This document shows positions 24,597 through 33,674 of a stretch of 64,000 nt of DNA, piece by piece (the first letter of the stretch is position 1; the number at the start of each line of letters is the position of its first letter). The translations under genes and the position numbers were made by a program. The DNA is from Micavibrio_B sp964399985 (lineage in GTDB: Bacteria > Pseudomonadota > Alphaproteobacteria > Micavibrionales > Micavibrionaceae): NCBI GenBank assembly GCA_964399985.1, contig CAYNRY010000001.1:744001-808000 (forward strand), written 5' to 3'. The notes under the pieces are model-generated. The model searched no databases. It saw nothing but the letters and a program-made list of their open reading frames with translations, and was not told the DNA's origin.

Positions 24597-27500
24597 TTAC
24601 TCAGCCGCTTCCAGAAAATCGAATTTGTGCTGTAGATCAACAGACACAAGCTGCGACACGCCGCGCTCGGACATGGTGACGCCGTAGAGACGGTTCATAC
24701 GGGCCATGGTCATTCTGTGGTGAGTGATGACGATGAAACGCGTTTTACCTGTGGCAGCCATTTGCTCAAGAGCTGTGCAGACGCGGTCGACGTTCGCGTC
24801 ATCCAAAGGAGCGTCAATCTCGTCGAGGACGCAGATCGGGGCAGGGTTGGTCATGAACATCGCGAAAAGAAGTGCAGTCGATGCCAATGTCTTTTCTCCG
24901 CCTGACAGCAGGGAAAGAGATTGCAAAGATTTACCCGGTGGCTGGGCGAAGATTTCAAGTGCGGCTTCCAAAGGATCGTCGGATTCAATAAAGGCGAGGT
25001 GAGCCGCGCCGCCGCCGAAGAGCTGTGTGAACAATACTTTAAAGTGTTCGTTGACAGTATTGAATGCATTGACCAGACGCTCACGCGCTTCTTTGTTCAA
25101 TTTTTGAATACCCTGACGAAGTTCGTCGATGGCTTGGGTGAGATCGTTGCGCTCCTGAATAAGAGTGGCGAGTTGTTGCTCGACTTCTTGAGATTCAACA
25201 TCGGCGCGCAAGTTTACAGGACCCATGCCGTCGCGTTCACGGATCAGGCGATCGCGTTTGCCGCGCAGGCGGTCGATCGGTTCCGCCGTCATTTTCTCCG
25301 TCGTCATTTCTGACTTTTCCCAGAGCTCGTCCGGTTCGCAGGCAAATTGATCCTGTATGGACTGGCGAATGATATCGATAGAGCCGGTCGCCGCTTCGAG
25401 TGTCGCCTGAATGCGCGCGCGGTCTTCGCGTACCTGCATATTGGCAGCTTCGGCTTCTTTCAAAGACTGATTGGTTTCATGCAGTTCTTTTTCTGCTTCG
25501 GCCAGTTTATCGGCAGCTGCATTTTTTGCATTTTCAAGCGTGGCAAGATTATCGAGAAGATTGATACGCGCCTGAATAAGTTCTTCCGGACGTGTTTTGA
25601 GTTCGTCCAGTTTTGCGGTCAGTTCAATCTCGCGATCTTCGAGTTGCTTGATGCGTTCTTTCGCACGGATCGAGCGGTTTGTGAGGTTAATACGCTCATC
25701 GGCAATCGCATGCAGGCGGCCCGAGCGGCGCTGCTGATCTTGCTGGTAAACTTCAAGATCGGTCGAAGCCTGACGATATTCATCCTGCGCACCTTGCAAC
25801 GCCTGACGCTTGCGCTCGACTTCTTCAGTCAGACGCTCGAGTGCCGCATCATCAAAAGCCTGCAATGATGACTGGTGAGAGCCAACGGTTGCAGTAAGGC
25901 GGGCAGCATCGTCCTGCAAGATAATCAGGGCTTCTTCGAGTTTCAGAAGTTCCTGTTCGCTTTGCGATTGCTTTTCAATCGTGCGCTGTAACTCGTTGCG
26001 CTTGTTATTCAGATTGCGCTCGGTCTCGCGGGTTTTTTGTTCCTGCGGCTGAAGCGTTGCGCGGATATTGTTTAAATCTTCGCGGGCTTTATCGAGAGCT
26101 TTTTGTGCATTCTCGAATTCCGTTTCCTGAGCAGGCAAAGTAGCTTGAAGTTCTTCAAGGCGGTTTTTGTTTTTCAGGCGGATCGCATTGCGGTCTACGG
26201 CCTTTGCCAAGATCGTCAAACCGTCCCAGCGCCAGTAAGCGCCGTCGCGGGAGACGATGGATTGTCCGGCTTTAAGTTGAGAAGCAGCCGCGTCGCCTTC
26301 TTCAGCAGTTTCGACATAGCCGATAAAGCTAAGGGCGGTTTTCAAAGCTTCCGGCGCGCGGATTTTTGGCAAAAGAGCCTGAACGCCGCTTGGGAAGCTT
26401 GGCGCTTCGATGGTGCTGCGCGGTGACCACATCATCGGCGCATCGGATTGGGTGGACGCCATCAGTGTATCGCCGAGCGCTTTGGCCAGCGCGGCTTCAA
26501 AGCCTTCATCGGCTTTGATATCTTCCAATACCGGACGGAAGCCTTGTTGCGTTTCCGCATTCAAAACGGATTCAAGCGCGGAGATTTCGGCTCTGGTTTT
26601 TTGTAAGACTTCCTGCGCTTTTTGCAGGGCGGGGCGCTGCGCATCCAGTTCGGATTGAAGCGCGTCGATATTCTCGCGGATCGATTGCTCTGACTGGCGT
26701 TGGTTATTCAGGTCGATTTGAAGCTGGTCAATCTCTGCCGACATTTCTTCTGTCGAAACGAATCCTTCACGAGCCGCTTTCTTGCTTTCAATTTGCTGGC
26801 GCAAATTATCGAGGCGGTTCTGGATATTTTGCAGATGCTGCTCGTCCTTGGACAGTTGAGATTGCAGCGTGTTGCGGCTGGCGCGGCTATTGGCCGATTG
26901 TTCGAAAGATTCCTGATACTCGCCCTGAAATTTTTCAACGCGGGCGGCGGCATCGTCTTTTAATGAGACAAGCGTTTTGAGCTGCATCTCGTTGCCGGCC
27001 TGGGCACGAAGATCAGCTTCTTCACGCTCAAGGCGGACGAGAACCAAGGCATTTTCGTCGGATGTTTCCTGTTCGTGAACGCGGTCGGTTGAAACCTGCT
27101 CCAGACCTTTGGTAGCTTCGTTTATTTGGGCCGTGATGCGGTTTTCTTCGTCTTCGATGCGGCGAAGTTCGAAGTTTTGCGCTTGCCATGCGGCGGCGGT
27201 TTCAGCTTGTTTCTCGCGCAGCGGCGGAACGGCATCAGCCTGTTCCAGTTGCAGACGCGTCAGTTGTGCGATGGTTGCCGTTTTCTCGGCAACGAGTGTT
27301 TCCGTCTCAAGCAAAGCCGCTTGGGATTTGGCTTGGGATTCTTGTGCATGCGTCCATTCGGCCAAAGCGAGAATGGTCTCCAGATTGCGGATGGATTCAG
27401 AAACTTCCTTGTAACGGCGGGCCTGACGGCTTTGGCGTTTCAGGGCGTCAAGCTGTGTTTCAAGATTGGAAAGCACGTCTTGCAGGCGTGCAAGGTTATT

Positions 27501-28067
27501 GTCTGCTGCACGAAGGCGAAGCTCGGCTTCGTGGCGGCGGACATAGAGCCCGGAAACGCCAGCGGATTCTTCCAAAATCTGGCGGCGCTCGGCAGGTTTT
27601 GCGTTGATAATCGCAGCGATGCGACCTTGAGACACAATAGCGGTCGAATGTGCCCCAATCGCCAGATCGGCGAAGAGCATTTGTACGTCGCGGGCGCGAA
27701 CGGGCTTGGAATTGACGTAGTAGCTTGATCCCATATCCCGTTCGATACGGCGGACGACTTCAATCTCGTCCGTATTATTAAACATCGCAGGCGCTGTTCT
27801 GTCTGTATTATCGAGAACGACGGAAACTTCGGCGGAGTTACGCTGTGGGCGTGTCGATGTACCGTTGAAAATTACATCGTCCATACCCGAACCGCGCAAA
27901 CGCTTGGCCGAGGTTTCTCCCATAACCCAGGACAGAGCTTCGACAAGGTTCGATTTACCGCAGCCATTCGGCCCGACGATACCGGTCATGCCCGGTGCGA
28001 TGTCGAGATCCGTTTTGTCGACGAAGGATTTGAATCCCTGAAGGCGAAGGCGGCTGAAATTTGCCAT
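24597..28067 (-). CDS. smc: Chromosome segregation protein SMC
   Basis: A 1156-residue structural maintenance of chromosomes ATPase that organises and helps segregate the chromosome. Walker A GPNGCGKS is at residues 32-39 and the frame continues through two very long coiled coils around a hinge (about 500-620). The signature LSLLSGGEKTLASTALL and Walker B (APICVLDEIDAPLDDANV) are near the C-terminus. The frame opens to 28145, but MANFSRLRLQGFKSF at 28067 is the family start. It lies 31 bases after the DsbA-like gene. ScpA and ScpB are not in the window. Confidence 0.97.
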   Translation of the reverse strand: MANFSRLRLQGFKSFVDKTDLDIAPGMTGIVGPNGCGKSNLVEALSWVMGETSAKRLRGSGMDDVIFNGTSTRPQRNSAEVSVVLDNTDRTAPAMFNNTDEIEVVRRIERDMGSSYYVNSKPVRARDVQMLFADLAIGAHSTAIVSQGRIAAIINAKPAERRQILEESAGVSGLYVRRHEAELRLRAADNNLARLQDVLSNLETQLDALKRQSRQARRYKEVSESIRNLETILALAEWTHAQESQAKSQAALLETETLVAEKTATIAQLTRLQLEQADAVPPLREKQAETAAAWQAQNFELRRIEDEENRITAQINEATKGLEQVSTDRVHEQETSDENALVLVRLEREEADLRAQAGNEMQLKTLVSLKDDAAARVEKFQGEYQESFEQSANSRASRNTLQSQLSKDEQHLQNIQNRLDNLRQQIESKKAAREGFVSTEEMSAEIDQLQIDLNNQRQSEQSIRENIDALQSELDAQRPALQKAQEVLQKTRAEISALESVLNAETQQGFRPVLEDIKADEGFEAALAKALGDTLMASTQSDAPMMWSPRSTIEAPSFPSGVQALLPKIRAPEALKTALSFIGYVETAEEGDAAASQLKAGQSIVSRDGAYWRWDGLTILAKAVDRNAIRLKNKNRLEELQATLPAQETEFENAQKALDKAREDLNNIRATLQPQEQKTRETERNLNNKRNELQRTIEKQSQSEQELLKLEEALIILQDDAARLTATVGSHQSSLQAFDDAALERLTEEVERKRQALQGAQDEYRQASTDLEVYQQDQQRRSGRLHAIADERINLTNRSIRAKERIKQLEDREIELTAKLDELKTRPEELIQARINLLDNLATLENAKNAAADKLAEAEKELHETNQSLKEAEAANMQVREDRARIQATLEAATGSIDIIRQSIQDQFACEPDELWEKSEMTTEKMTAEPIDRLRGKRDRLIRERDGMGPVNLRADVESQEVEQQLATLIQERNDLTQAIDELRQGIQKLNKEARERLVNAFNTVNEHFKVLFTQLFGGGAAHLAFIESDDPLEAALEIFAQPPGKSLQSLSLLSGGEKTLASTALLFAMFMTNPAPICVLDEIDAPLDDANVDRVCTALEQMAATGKTRFIVITHHRMTMARMNRLYGVTMSERGVSQLVSVDLQHKFDFLEAAE

Positions 28068-28098
28068 GTCGTATACTCTGTTCGGGTTAGATCTGTAT

Positions 28099-29034
28099 TT
28101 ATTCTGCTGGCGGCACTTCTTCCGTGACAGCAGGTTCGGCAGCATCTACTGCGGCGCCGGCTGCAGCTTCAGGCGCTGTTTCAGTTACAGGAGCTGGAGC
28201 TGCTGCAGGCGTTGTTGCTGGCGCAGAAGAAGCTTCTTCAATCGCTTTCGCAAATTCTTCAACCGGCTGGTTGCCGACGAGAATCTTGCCACCATTGATG
28301 ACAAAGGAAGGCGTTGACTGAACTTTATATTGTTCGCCAGCCGCTTTCATGTCGCCCAAAATCGCTTCTTTCAAAGCTGTATTGGCAAGGCAGGCATCGA
28401 AAGTTTCATCGGACATGCCGGCCAACTTCGCATTTTGGCGCAGGATATCTTTGTAGTTGGCGTCAAATGCCCATTTATCCTGTTCCTGGAAAAGAAGATC
28501 CATAAAGCTGACGAATTTATCTTCCGGCATACAACGCAGGATTTGAGATGCATCCATCGCTGGCTGGTTCAAAGGAAACTCCTTGAATGTCATCTGGACT
28601 TTGCCTGTATCGATGAAGTCAGTTTTGAACTTTTTAAATGTCTCACGGTGGAAGGTGCCGCAGTGAGAGCAGGTCAGGGATGAATATTCCGTGATTTTGA
28701 CCGGTGCATTTGCATCGCCGATCGATCTAGGCGCCATCATGGCGACGATTGCCGGATCTGTATTGGCAGCAGATGGAGCAGGTGTTTCTGCAGATGGAAT
28801 ATCGAGTTTTTTTGTTTCGACAACAATCGGATCGGCTGGCTCTTCAGGTGTTGTTGTCGCAGTTTCAGGAACGGCTTCCGGAGCCATTTCTGTTTGGGCG
28901 GTTTCAGGTGCCTGCGCAGGAGCTTCGGCTTTTTGTTTCGTGAACATATACGCGCCAGTGCCGATCAAGAGCGCGATAATAATGACGGCGATAATCGACG
29001 TTACTGATGTTTTCTTTTTATTCAGATCTTCCAT
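28099..29034 (-). CDS. DsbA-family thiol oxidoreductase, membrane-anchored
   Basis: A 311-residue protein: one N-terminal membrane helix (about residues 12-30), an Ala/Pro/Glu/Thr-rich linker of about 65 residues, a thioredoxin-fold DsbA/BdbD-like domain from about 100 to 275 with the redox pair C122-S-H-C125, and a second Ala/Pro-rich tail. It probably forms or isomerises disulfides in periplasmic proteins. A dsbA-like gene next to smc is a common alphaproteobacterial arrangement. Clients could include the cysteine-bearing TolA and pilin-like proteins, which is inference. Confidence 0.9.
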   Translation of the reverse strand: MEDLNKKKTSVTSIIAVIIIALLIGTGAYMFTKQKAEAPAQAPETAQTEMAPEAVPETATTTPEEPADPIVVETKKLDIPSAETPAPSAANTDPAIVAMMAPRSIGDANAPVKITEYSSLTCSHCGTFHRETFKKFKTDFIDTGKVQMTFKEFPLNQPAMDASQILRCMPEDKFVSFMDLLFQEQDKWAFDANYKDILRQNAKLAGMSDETFDACLANTALKEAILGDMKAAGEQYKVQSTPSFVINGGKILVGNQPVEEFAKAIEEASSAPATTPAAAPAPVTETAPEAAAGAAVDAAEPAVTEEVPPAE

Positions 29035-29086
29035 GGTTCACCTTGGTTTAAATTTGCAAATATTCGGCCCTGTTTTGCCATAATAA

Positions 29087-29107
29087 GTATATGCAAAATA
29101 CATATAC
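29087..29107. promoter_or_regulatory. 21-base palindrome upstream of dsbA-smc
   Basis: GTATATG (29087-29093), a 7-base spacer CAAAATA, then CATATAC (29101-29107). It is centred about 63 bases before the dsbA-like start. The symmetry and position suggest an operator for a dimeric regulator; no regulator is identified. Confidence 0.45.
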
Positions 29108-29122
29108 CGAAGTTCTTTTCGT

Positions 29123-29137
29123 TTAATTCAGGATTAA
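29123..29137. promoter_or_regulatory. CtrA-like box TTAA-N7-TTAA
   Basis: TTAA (29123-29126), 7 bases, TTAA (29134-29137), matching the full CtrA binding pattern known from Caulobacter. Two more TTAA tetramers follow at 29144 and 29152. It lies about 90 bases upstream of dsbA-smc. A single box can arise by chance in AT-rich DNA. Confidence 0.4.
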
Positions 29138-29222
29138 GTTACCTTAAAGGCTTAAAGGCCTGAAATTCAAACAAAACGCCCTGTCGAGCCTTTGTTATCC
29201 ACATTTAAGCAGTTAGGCAAAT

Positions 29223-30722
29223 TTATCTTAGGTAAATTAGGGCTAGATCGACCCGGTCCATCGGTTTTTCTTTGGTGTTTTCACCTAAAGCACGGATATC
29301 GATGCGGCTTGGTTGAATGCCTTTTTCAAGAAGATAGGAGCGAATGGCAAGGCCACGCGAAAGGGAAATGCGCCGGGCGCTACTCTGGCCTTCCTTGGCC
29401 GGAGAGGCGAAGCTTAAAATCTGAAGTCGACGACTGTCATCTTCTTTCAGCCTAGGAATGATGGAATTATCGATGACGTTCTTTTGATCGGCGGCAAGGT
29501 CGGCGGACGCGCCTGAGAATTCAAGGCTGATCAATTCCGGCTTGGAAAAACTTTTGGATGGATTTGTTTTCTTTTCGGTTTTTACCGGAGCAGAAGTGGG
29601 AATATCGACAGGCGTATCGGCAAGTTTTGATTTTGCAGCGACTTTTTCTTTCTTCGGCTCGGCAATGATTTTTTTGATATCGGGTTCAACCAAATGATCT
29701 TCAAGCGCCTTATCGATCATCATCTCGTTTTTTGTCGGCATCGTTTTGACTGAAGGCTCTTCAATCGCAGGCAGAGGAAGTTTCCCAATTTCTGTTTTAT
29801 CGACTTTTGTCGAAGAAACCTTCGGCATGGATTTACTGCCTTTGACATTGTAAGGCGCTTTTTGTTTTGGCGCCGTTGTCACCGGAGGAGCTGCCGCAAT
29901 AACCGGTTTTTCTTTTTGAATGACAGGGACGGGTTTAATGGGTTCTTTTTTAACAACCGGCTTTGGTTTTGGCTCGGGTGCTTTTGGTTTGGACTCGACT
30001 TTTTGGGAAGCCGGTTTTTTTGCTTCCGCTTTTTTGACGGGTTCTTTTTTCTTTACAGTTTCCGCAGTCTTTTTCGTTTCTTTTTTAACCGGAGCTTTTT
30101 TTGCGGCTTTGGATTTTTGCAGGACAGATTTTTGCGCCGGTACGCTGCCGGGCAATGGAAGTCCGCCTTCCACCTTGCTAGCCGGAACGGCAAGCGGATT
30201 GATCGGCTCGGCGGCAGGCATAGGATTTGAACCAGATGTTACAGGATGGCTCAATAAGCTTTCCGCACTTATATTATTGGCTACCGGAGCTTTTGGTGTT
30301 GGTGCCGCAATTTTCGGTTCGCTTTTTACTTCAGCCTTTTTGACTTTCTCTTCAGGTTTTGGCGGAACGTAAGGCGGTATTTTATTCTTTTCCGGAACGG
30401 TTGTTGGTTTAGGTGGCGGTGCTTTCGGCGTCAAAGGCTTAATCGGCAGCGGCGTATCTTTAACGACGAGTTCCTTATCCGCGGGCGGCTTCGTAACTGG
30501 TTTTGCAATTTTAGGCGTTTCGGTTTTCTTGACAGGTGAAGATTTTATTTCCGGTGCCGGTGCCGGAGCGGGAGGCGCATCCACCGGAACGGACATGGAG
30601 TTGCCGAACATCGGCGGCGGCGTATAGCCGCGAAGTTCAGGTTCTTCGGCATGCCCGATCAAGGGAAAAAGAATGGTCAGAGCAAGCAGGGCGTAGCCGT
30701 ATTTCAAAGATCTCATAACCAT
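29223..30722 (-). CDS. OmpA-like C-terminal domain protein with long Pro/Lys/Ala linker
   Basis: A 499-residue envelope protein. A signal peptide (about residues 3-25, YGYALLALTILFPLIGHA) is followed by more than 330 residues of low-complexity Pro/Lys/Ala/Val sequence with many KKxEPVKKAE-like blocks. The last ~105 residues form an OmpA/MotB-like peptidoglycan-binding domain (LQILSFASPAKEG...ARRISLSRGLAIRSYLLEKG...IDIRALGEN). The linker is long enough to cross the periplasm and wall. It may link an envelope layer to peptidoglycan, but no anchor beyond the signal peptide is visible. Confidence 0.82.
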   Translation of the reverse strand: MVMRSLKYGYALLALTILFPLIGHAEEPELRGYTPPPMFGNSMSVPVDAPPAPAPAPEIKSSPVKKTETPKIAKPVTKPPADKELVVKDTPLPIKPLTPKAPPPKPTTVPEKNKIPPYVPPKPEEKVKKAEVKSEPKIAAPTPKAPVANNISAESLLSHPVTSGSNPMPAAEPINPLAVPASKVEGGLPLPGSVPAQKSVLQKSKAAKKAPVKKETKKTAETVKKKEPVKKAEAKKPASQKVESKPKAPEPKPKPVVKKEPIKPVPVIQKEKPVIAAAPPVTTAPKQKAPYNVKGSKSMPKVSSTKVDKTEIGKLPLPAIEEPSVKTMPTKNEMMIDKALEDHLVEPDIKKIIAEPKKEKVAAKSKLADTPVDIPTSAPVKTEKKTNPSKSFSKPELISLEFSGASADLAADQKNVIDNSIIPRLKEDDSRRLQILSFASPAKEGQSSARRISLSRGLAIRSYLLEKGIQPSRIDIRALGENTKEKPMDRVDLALIYLR

Positions 30723-30733
30723 TCCACAAAAAT

Positions 30734-31525
30734 TTAGGACTTGAGCATATCCTTCAGGACATTATGTAGCGCCATGTTACTGGCAAGGATGGTTTCAGCA
30801 TAGACGGGATTCGCATTGCCTTTCAAGCTGGCAAGCGCACCACCAGCTTCGCGTACGATAATAGAGCCAGCCGCACTGTCCCATGGAGAAAGATTGTTTT
30901 CCCAGAAACCTTCGTAACGACCAGCGGCAACATAAGCCAAGTCAAGCGCGGCGGAACCAGATCGACGGAAACCTGCGGTTGATGAGATGACTTTTTCAAT
31001 TCCTTTAATCAGAGAAGCTCGAATTTCGGGCGTGCGCCGAACGCAATCGCCACCACAAATAACAGCAAAGCTCAGATCTCCTCTGGCCGATACGCGTAAG
31101 CGGCGTTTACCTGTAAAGGCACCTGCGCCTTTTTCAGCGTGGAATACTTCGTTCTTGATCGGGTCCAGAATAAGCCCTGCAATCATTTCACCCTGTTTTT
31201 CAAGGCCGATTGAAATGCACCAGTGCGGAATGCCGTGCAGAAAGTTGGTTGTGCCATCCAAAGGATCAATAATAAAACGGTGTTCGCCGTCAGTGCCTTT
31301 ATGCTCGCCGCTTTCTTCCATCAGGAAAGAAAACCCCGGGCGGGCGGATAATAATTCATCATAGATAATCTGTTCAGCGCGCTTATCGGCGGCGGAAACG
31401 AAATCACCCGGACCTTTACGGGATACCTGAAGATTTTCAACTTCGCCGAAGTCACGGGACAGCGAACGCGCCGCTTTTTCGGCAGCGCGCAGCATAACAT
31501 TCAAATTAGGGGAAAGATTGGCCAT
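30734..31525 (-). CDS. suhB: Inositol monophosphatase family protein
   Basis: Mg-dependent, Li-sensitive sugar-phosphate phosphatase fold, 263 residues. The metal site is complete: E70-E71, D87-P-L-D90-G-T-T and the late WDSAAG. The substrate could be inositol-1-phosphate or another phosphate (SuhB, HisN and CysQ are related); the overall pattern is closest to SuhB. Directly follows efp (one-base overlap), a pairing seen in other alphaproteobacteria. Confidence 0.9.
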   Translation of the reverse strand: MANLSPNLNVMLRAAEKAARSLSRDFGEVENLQVSRKGPGDFVSAADKRAEQIIYDELLSARPGFSFLMEESGEHKGTDGEHRFIIDPLDGTTNFLHGIPHWCISIGLEKQGEMIAGLILDPIKNEVFHAEKGAGAFTGKRRLRVSARGDLSFAVICGGDCVRRTPEIRASLIKGIEKVISSTAGFRRSGSAALDLAYVAAGRYEGFWENNLSPWDSAAGSIIVREAGGALASLKGNANPVYAETILASNMALHNVLKDMLKS

Positions 31526-32094
31526 TAGTCCTTCGCACGTTCTACATAAGTTGCGTCTTCGGTTCTGACGACAATTCGTGTGCCGGATTCAACATGCGGC
31601 GGAACCATGACGCGCAGGCCATTATCAAGTTTCGCGGGCTTGTAAGAGGAAGAGGCGGTCTGGCCTTTGACAACCGGATCGGCTTCGACGATTTCACAAA
31701 CGACAGTTTGCGGCAGTTCTACGCCAAGCGGTGTTTCCTCATAAGTTTCAATGGTTACAACCATACCTTCCTGCAAAAATTCGGTGCCGGGGGAGCCGAC
31801 GACTTCGGCAGGAACATTGATCTGCTCATAGGAAGTCTGGTGCATGAACGTGTAGTTCTCGCCGTCGTTAAACAGGTATTGATATTCTTCCTGCTCAAGG
31901 CGAACCTTCTCAACTGTCTCTTGGGTACGGTAGCGGACATTATCTTTCGTACCGGTTTTGATGTCGCGCATTTCAATATGGATGACGGATGCGCCTTTGC
32001 CGGGCTGCATAATCTCGGAATGGGAGACGGCCCAAAGTTTTCCGTCAATTTCAAGGACATGACCTTTGCGGACGGTGATAGCGCTGACTTTCAT
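31525..32094 (-). CDS. efp: Elongation factor P
   Basis: Rescues ribosomes stalled at polyproline. The 189-residue protein has three OB/KOW-type domains and the loop MQPGKGAS with K33 at the position that is lysylated in many proteobacteria. This genome has several proline-rich proteins in this window (TolA, the OmpA-like protein), which would need EF-P. Identity is secure. The modifying enzyme is not here. Confidence 0.96.
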   Translation of the reverse strand: MKVSAITVRKGHVLEIDGKLWAVSHSEIMQPGKGASVIHIEMRDIKTGTKDNVRYRTQETVEKVRLEQEEYQYLFNDGENYTFMHQTSYEQINVPAEVVGSPGTEFLQEGMVVTIETYEETPLGVELPQTVVCEIVEADPVVKGQTASSSYKPAKLDNGLRVMVPPHVESGTRIVVRTEDATYVERAKD

Positions 32095-32128
32095 ATTATG
32101 GAATTCCTGATTTAGAAGGCTTTATGAA

Positions 32129-32611
32129 TTACTTATGCGGTCTTCTTAATATGCCTTGCCCTAGTCTTTCAAGCCGTTTTTTAAGCTCCTCGTCGGCACC
32201 GACAGGAAGAGAGGCCTGTAATTCAGCAAATTCCTCTTTTGTAGGTTGCCGAAATTTAGGGAAATTGCCTTCTTTCCGCCGTGGTGTGAAGGGAATATGG
32301 ACGAATTTAATATCCGTTACCCATTTATTTCCAAACAACTGGTTTATACGCTCTAAAATGAGGTCTTTTTGATAATGGAGAAGGCTTGCATCGGCACTGG
32401 AAGCCGCAATATCAAGCGTGGCCTGTGGTATATCGTTGGCAGCCTTGGGTTTACGATAATGAATTTTTGCAGGCTGGCATTTATCCGCCATGTCAGACCC
32501 GACAATATCTTCCCATTGTGTTAGAATTCGTGCCAAAGACACGAATTTGCGACTAAAAGTTTCTTTCGTGAGTTTCGCCACGGAATCTGAGATGGGTTTC
32601 AATTCGTACAT
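32129..32611 (-). CDS. DUF721 (DciA-like) protein
   Basis: A 160-residue protein with the DUF721 pattern near residues 20-110: SRKFVSLARILTQWEDIVGS, TLDIAASSADASLLHYQKDLILERINQLFG. DUF721 includes DciA, the helicase loader or operator of bacteria that lack DnaC. Alphaproteobacterial forms usually sit beside mutY, as here (divergent, 22 bases apart). Helicase loading is therefore likely but not shown by sequence alone. Confidence 0.85.
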   Translation of the reverse strand: MYELKPISDSVAKLTKETFSRKFVSLARILTQWEDIVGSDMADKCQPAKIHYRKPKAANDIPQATLDIAASSADASLLHYQKDLILERINQLFGNKWVTDIKFVHIPFTPRRKEGNFPKFRQPTKEEFAELQASLPVGADEELKKRLERLGQGILRRPHK

Positions 32612-32633
32612 TCTTTAACTAATACATGAAGTA

Positions 32634-33674
32634 ATGTTCAAAAGTCACGATTTTCAGAAAAACCTGCTCAAATGGTATGACAGGCATCGCCGCGATCTGC
32701 CATGGCGGGCAAAAGCGGGTATTCAGCCTGATCCGTACCATGTCTGGTTGTCAGAGATCATGCTTCAGCAAACGACAGTGCCAACTGTCATTCCTTATTT
32801 TCAGAAATTTTTGAAACTTTGGCCAAATCTGAAAAAATTTGCCGCGGCAAAAAATGAAGACGTCTTAAAAGAATGGGCAGGCCTTGGCTATTACGCCAGA
32901 GCGCGAAATCTGCATAAATGTGCGCAAGTTCTCGCCGAAGATCACAAGGCTATATTTCCAAAAGGAGAAGCAGAACTTTTGAAATTACCCGGCATAGGCC
33001 CTTATACAGCAGCAGCTATTTCGGCAATCGCTTTTGACAATCATGCCGTCGTCATTGATGGCAATGTCGACAGGATTGTTGTCAGGGTATTCGGAATTGA
33101 AACGCCTATAAAATTATCCAAAGCCTTAATTCGTAAAAAAGCTGAATTGGTTTATGTCGATGTCAAAAGAGCCGGTGATTTTGCGCAGAGCCTTATGGAC
33201 CTTGGTGCAACGATCTGTATTCCTCAAAAACCGCGTTGCCATTCCTGTCCGGTTAGAGATTTTTGTAAAGCGTTTAAAAAAGGCATTCAAAATGAAATAC
33301 CCTCTAAGCCAGCCAAGACTGCCAAGCCTCAAAGATCGGGTAGGGTTTATTGGATAGAAAACAAAGGGGGCAAAGTTTTACTGGAGCGCAGGGATGACAA
33401 GCGCATGCTGGGGGGCATGATGGCGTTACCAACGACCGGCTGGGACGGAAAGAGCGATAGTATCCTTCCCAAAGAGGTGGAAAATAAGATAATATATGCA
33501 GGAGATGTCTATCACAGCTTTACGCATTTCGATTTAAAGCTCGAAGTCTGGAAGGGTGTTTTGACTAATTCTGCTAAAGACAATATCTGGATCGATAAGG
33601 AAGAAATTCTTTCAGCGGGCTTGCCGACCGTTTTCAAAAAGGCAGTTAAGACGGTGAGGGGAAATGAAAACTAG
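32634..33674 (+). CDS. mutY: A/G-specific adenine glycosylase MutY
   Basis: Removes adenine opposite 8-oxoguanine. The 346-residue protein has LPWR near the N-terminus, the helix-hairpin-helix LPGIGPYTAAAI, catalytic Asp in VIDGNVDR, the 4Fe-4S ligands C-X6-C-X2-C-X5-C (CIPQKPRCHSCPVRDFC) and a C-terminal Nudix-like 8-oxoG recognition domain (VLLERRDDKRMLGGMMALP). Its last 11 bases overlap the next gene's start. Confidence 0.96.
   Translation: MFKSHDFQKNLLKWYDRHRRDLPWRAKAGIQPDPYHVWLSEIMLQQTTVPTVIPYFQKFLKLWPNLKKFAAAKNEDVLKEWAGLGYYARARNLHKCAQVLAEDHKAIFPKGEAELLKLPGIGPYTAAAISAIAFDNHAVVIDGNVDRIVVRVFGIETPIKLSKALIRKKAELVYVDVKRAGDFAQSLMDLGATICIPQKPRCHSCPVRDFCKAFKKGIQNEIPSKPAKTAKPQRSGRVYWIENKGGKVLLERRDDKRMLGGMMALPTTGWDGKSDSILPKEVENKIIYAGDVYHSFTHFDLKLEVWKGVLTNSAKDNIWIDKEEILSAGLPTVFKKAVKTVRGNEN

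Noticed and set aside
28068..28145. Upstream extension of smc
   Set aside because: SMC proteins begin close to the FSRLRLQGFKSF strand; the extension overlaps the dsbA-like gene end.
29862..30372. Phe/Gly-rich frames opposite the OmpA-like gene
   Set aside because: Antisense shadows of the low-complexity linker; no ribosome-binding site.
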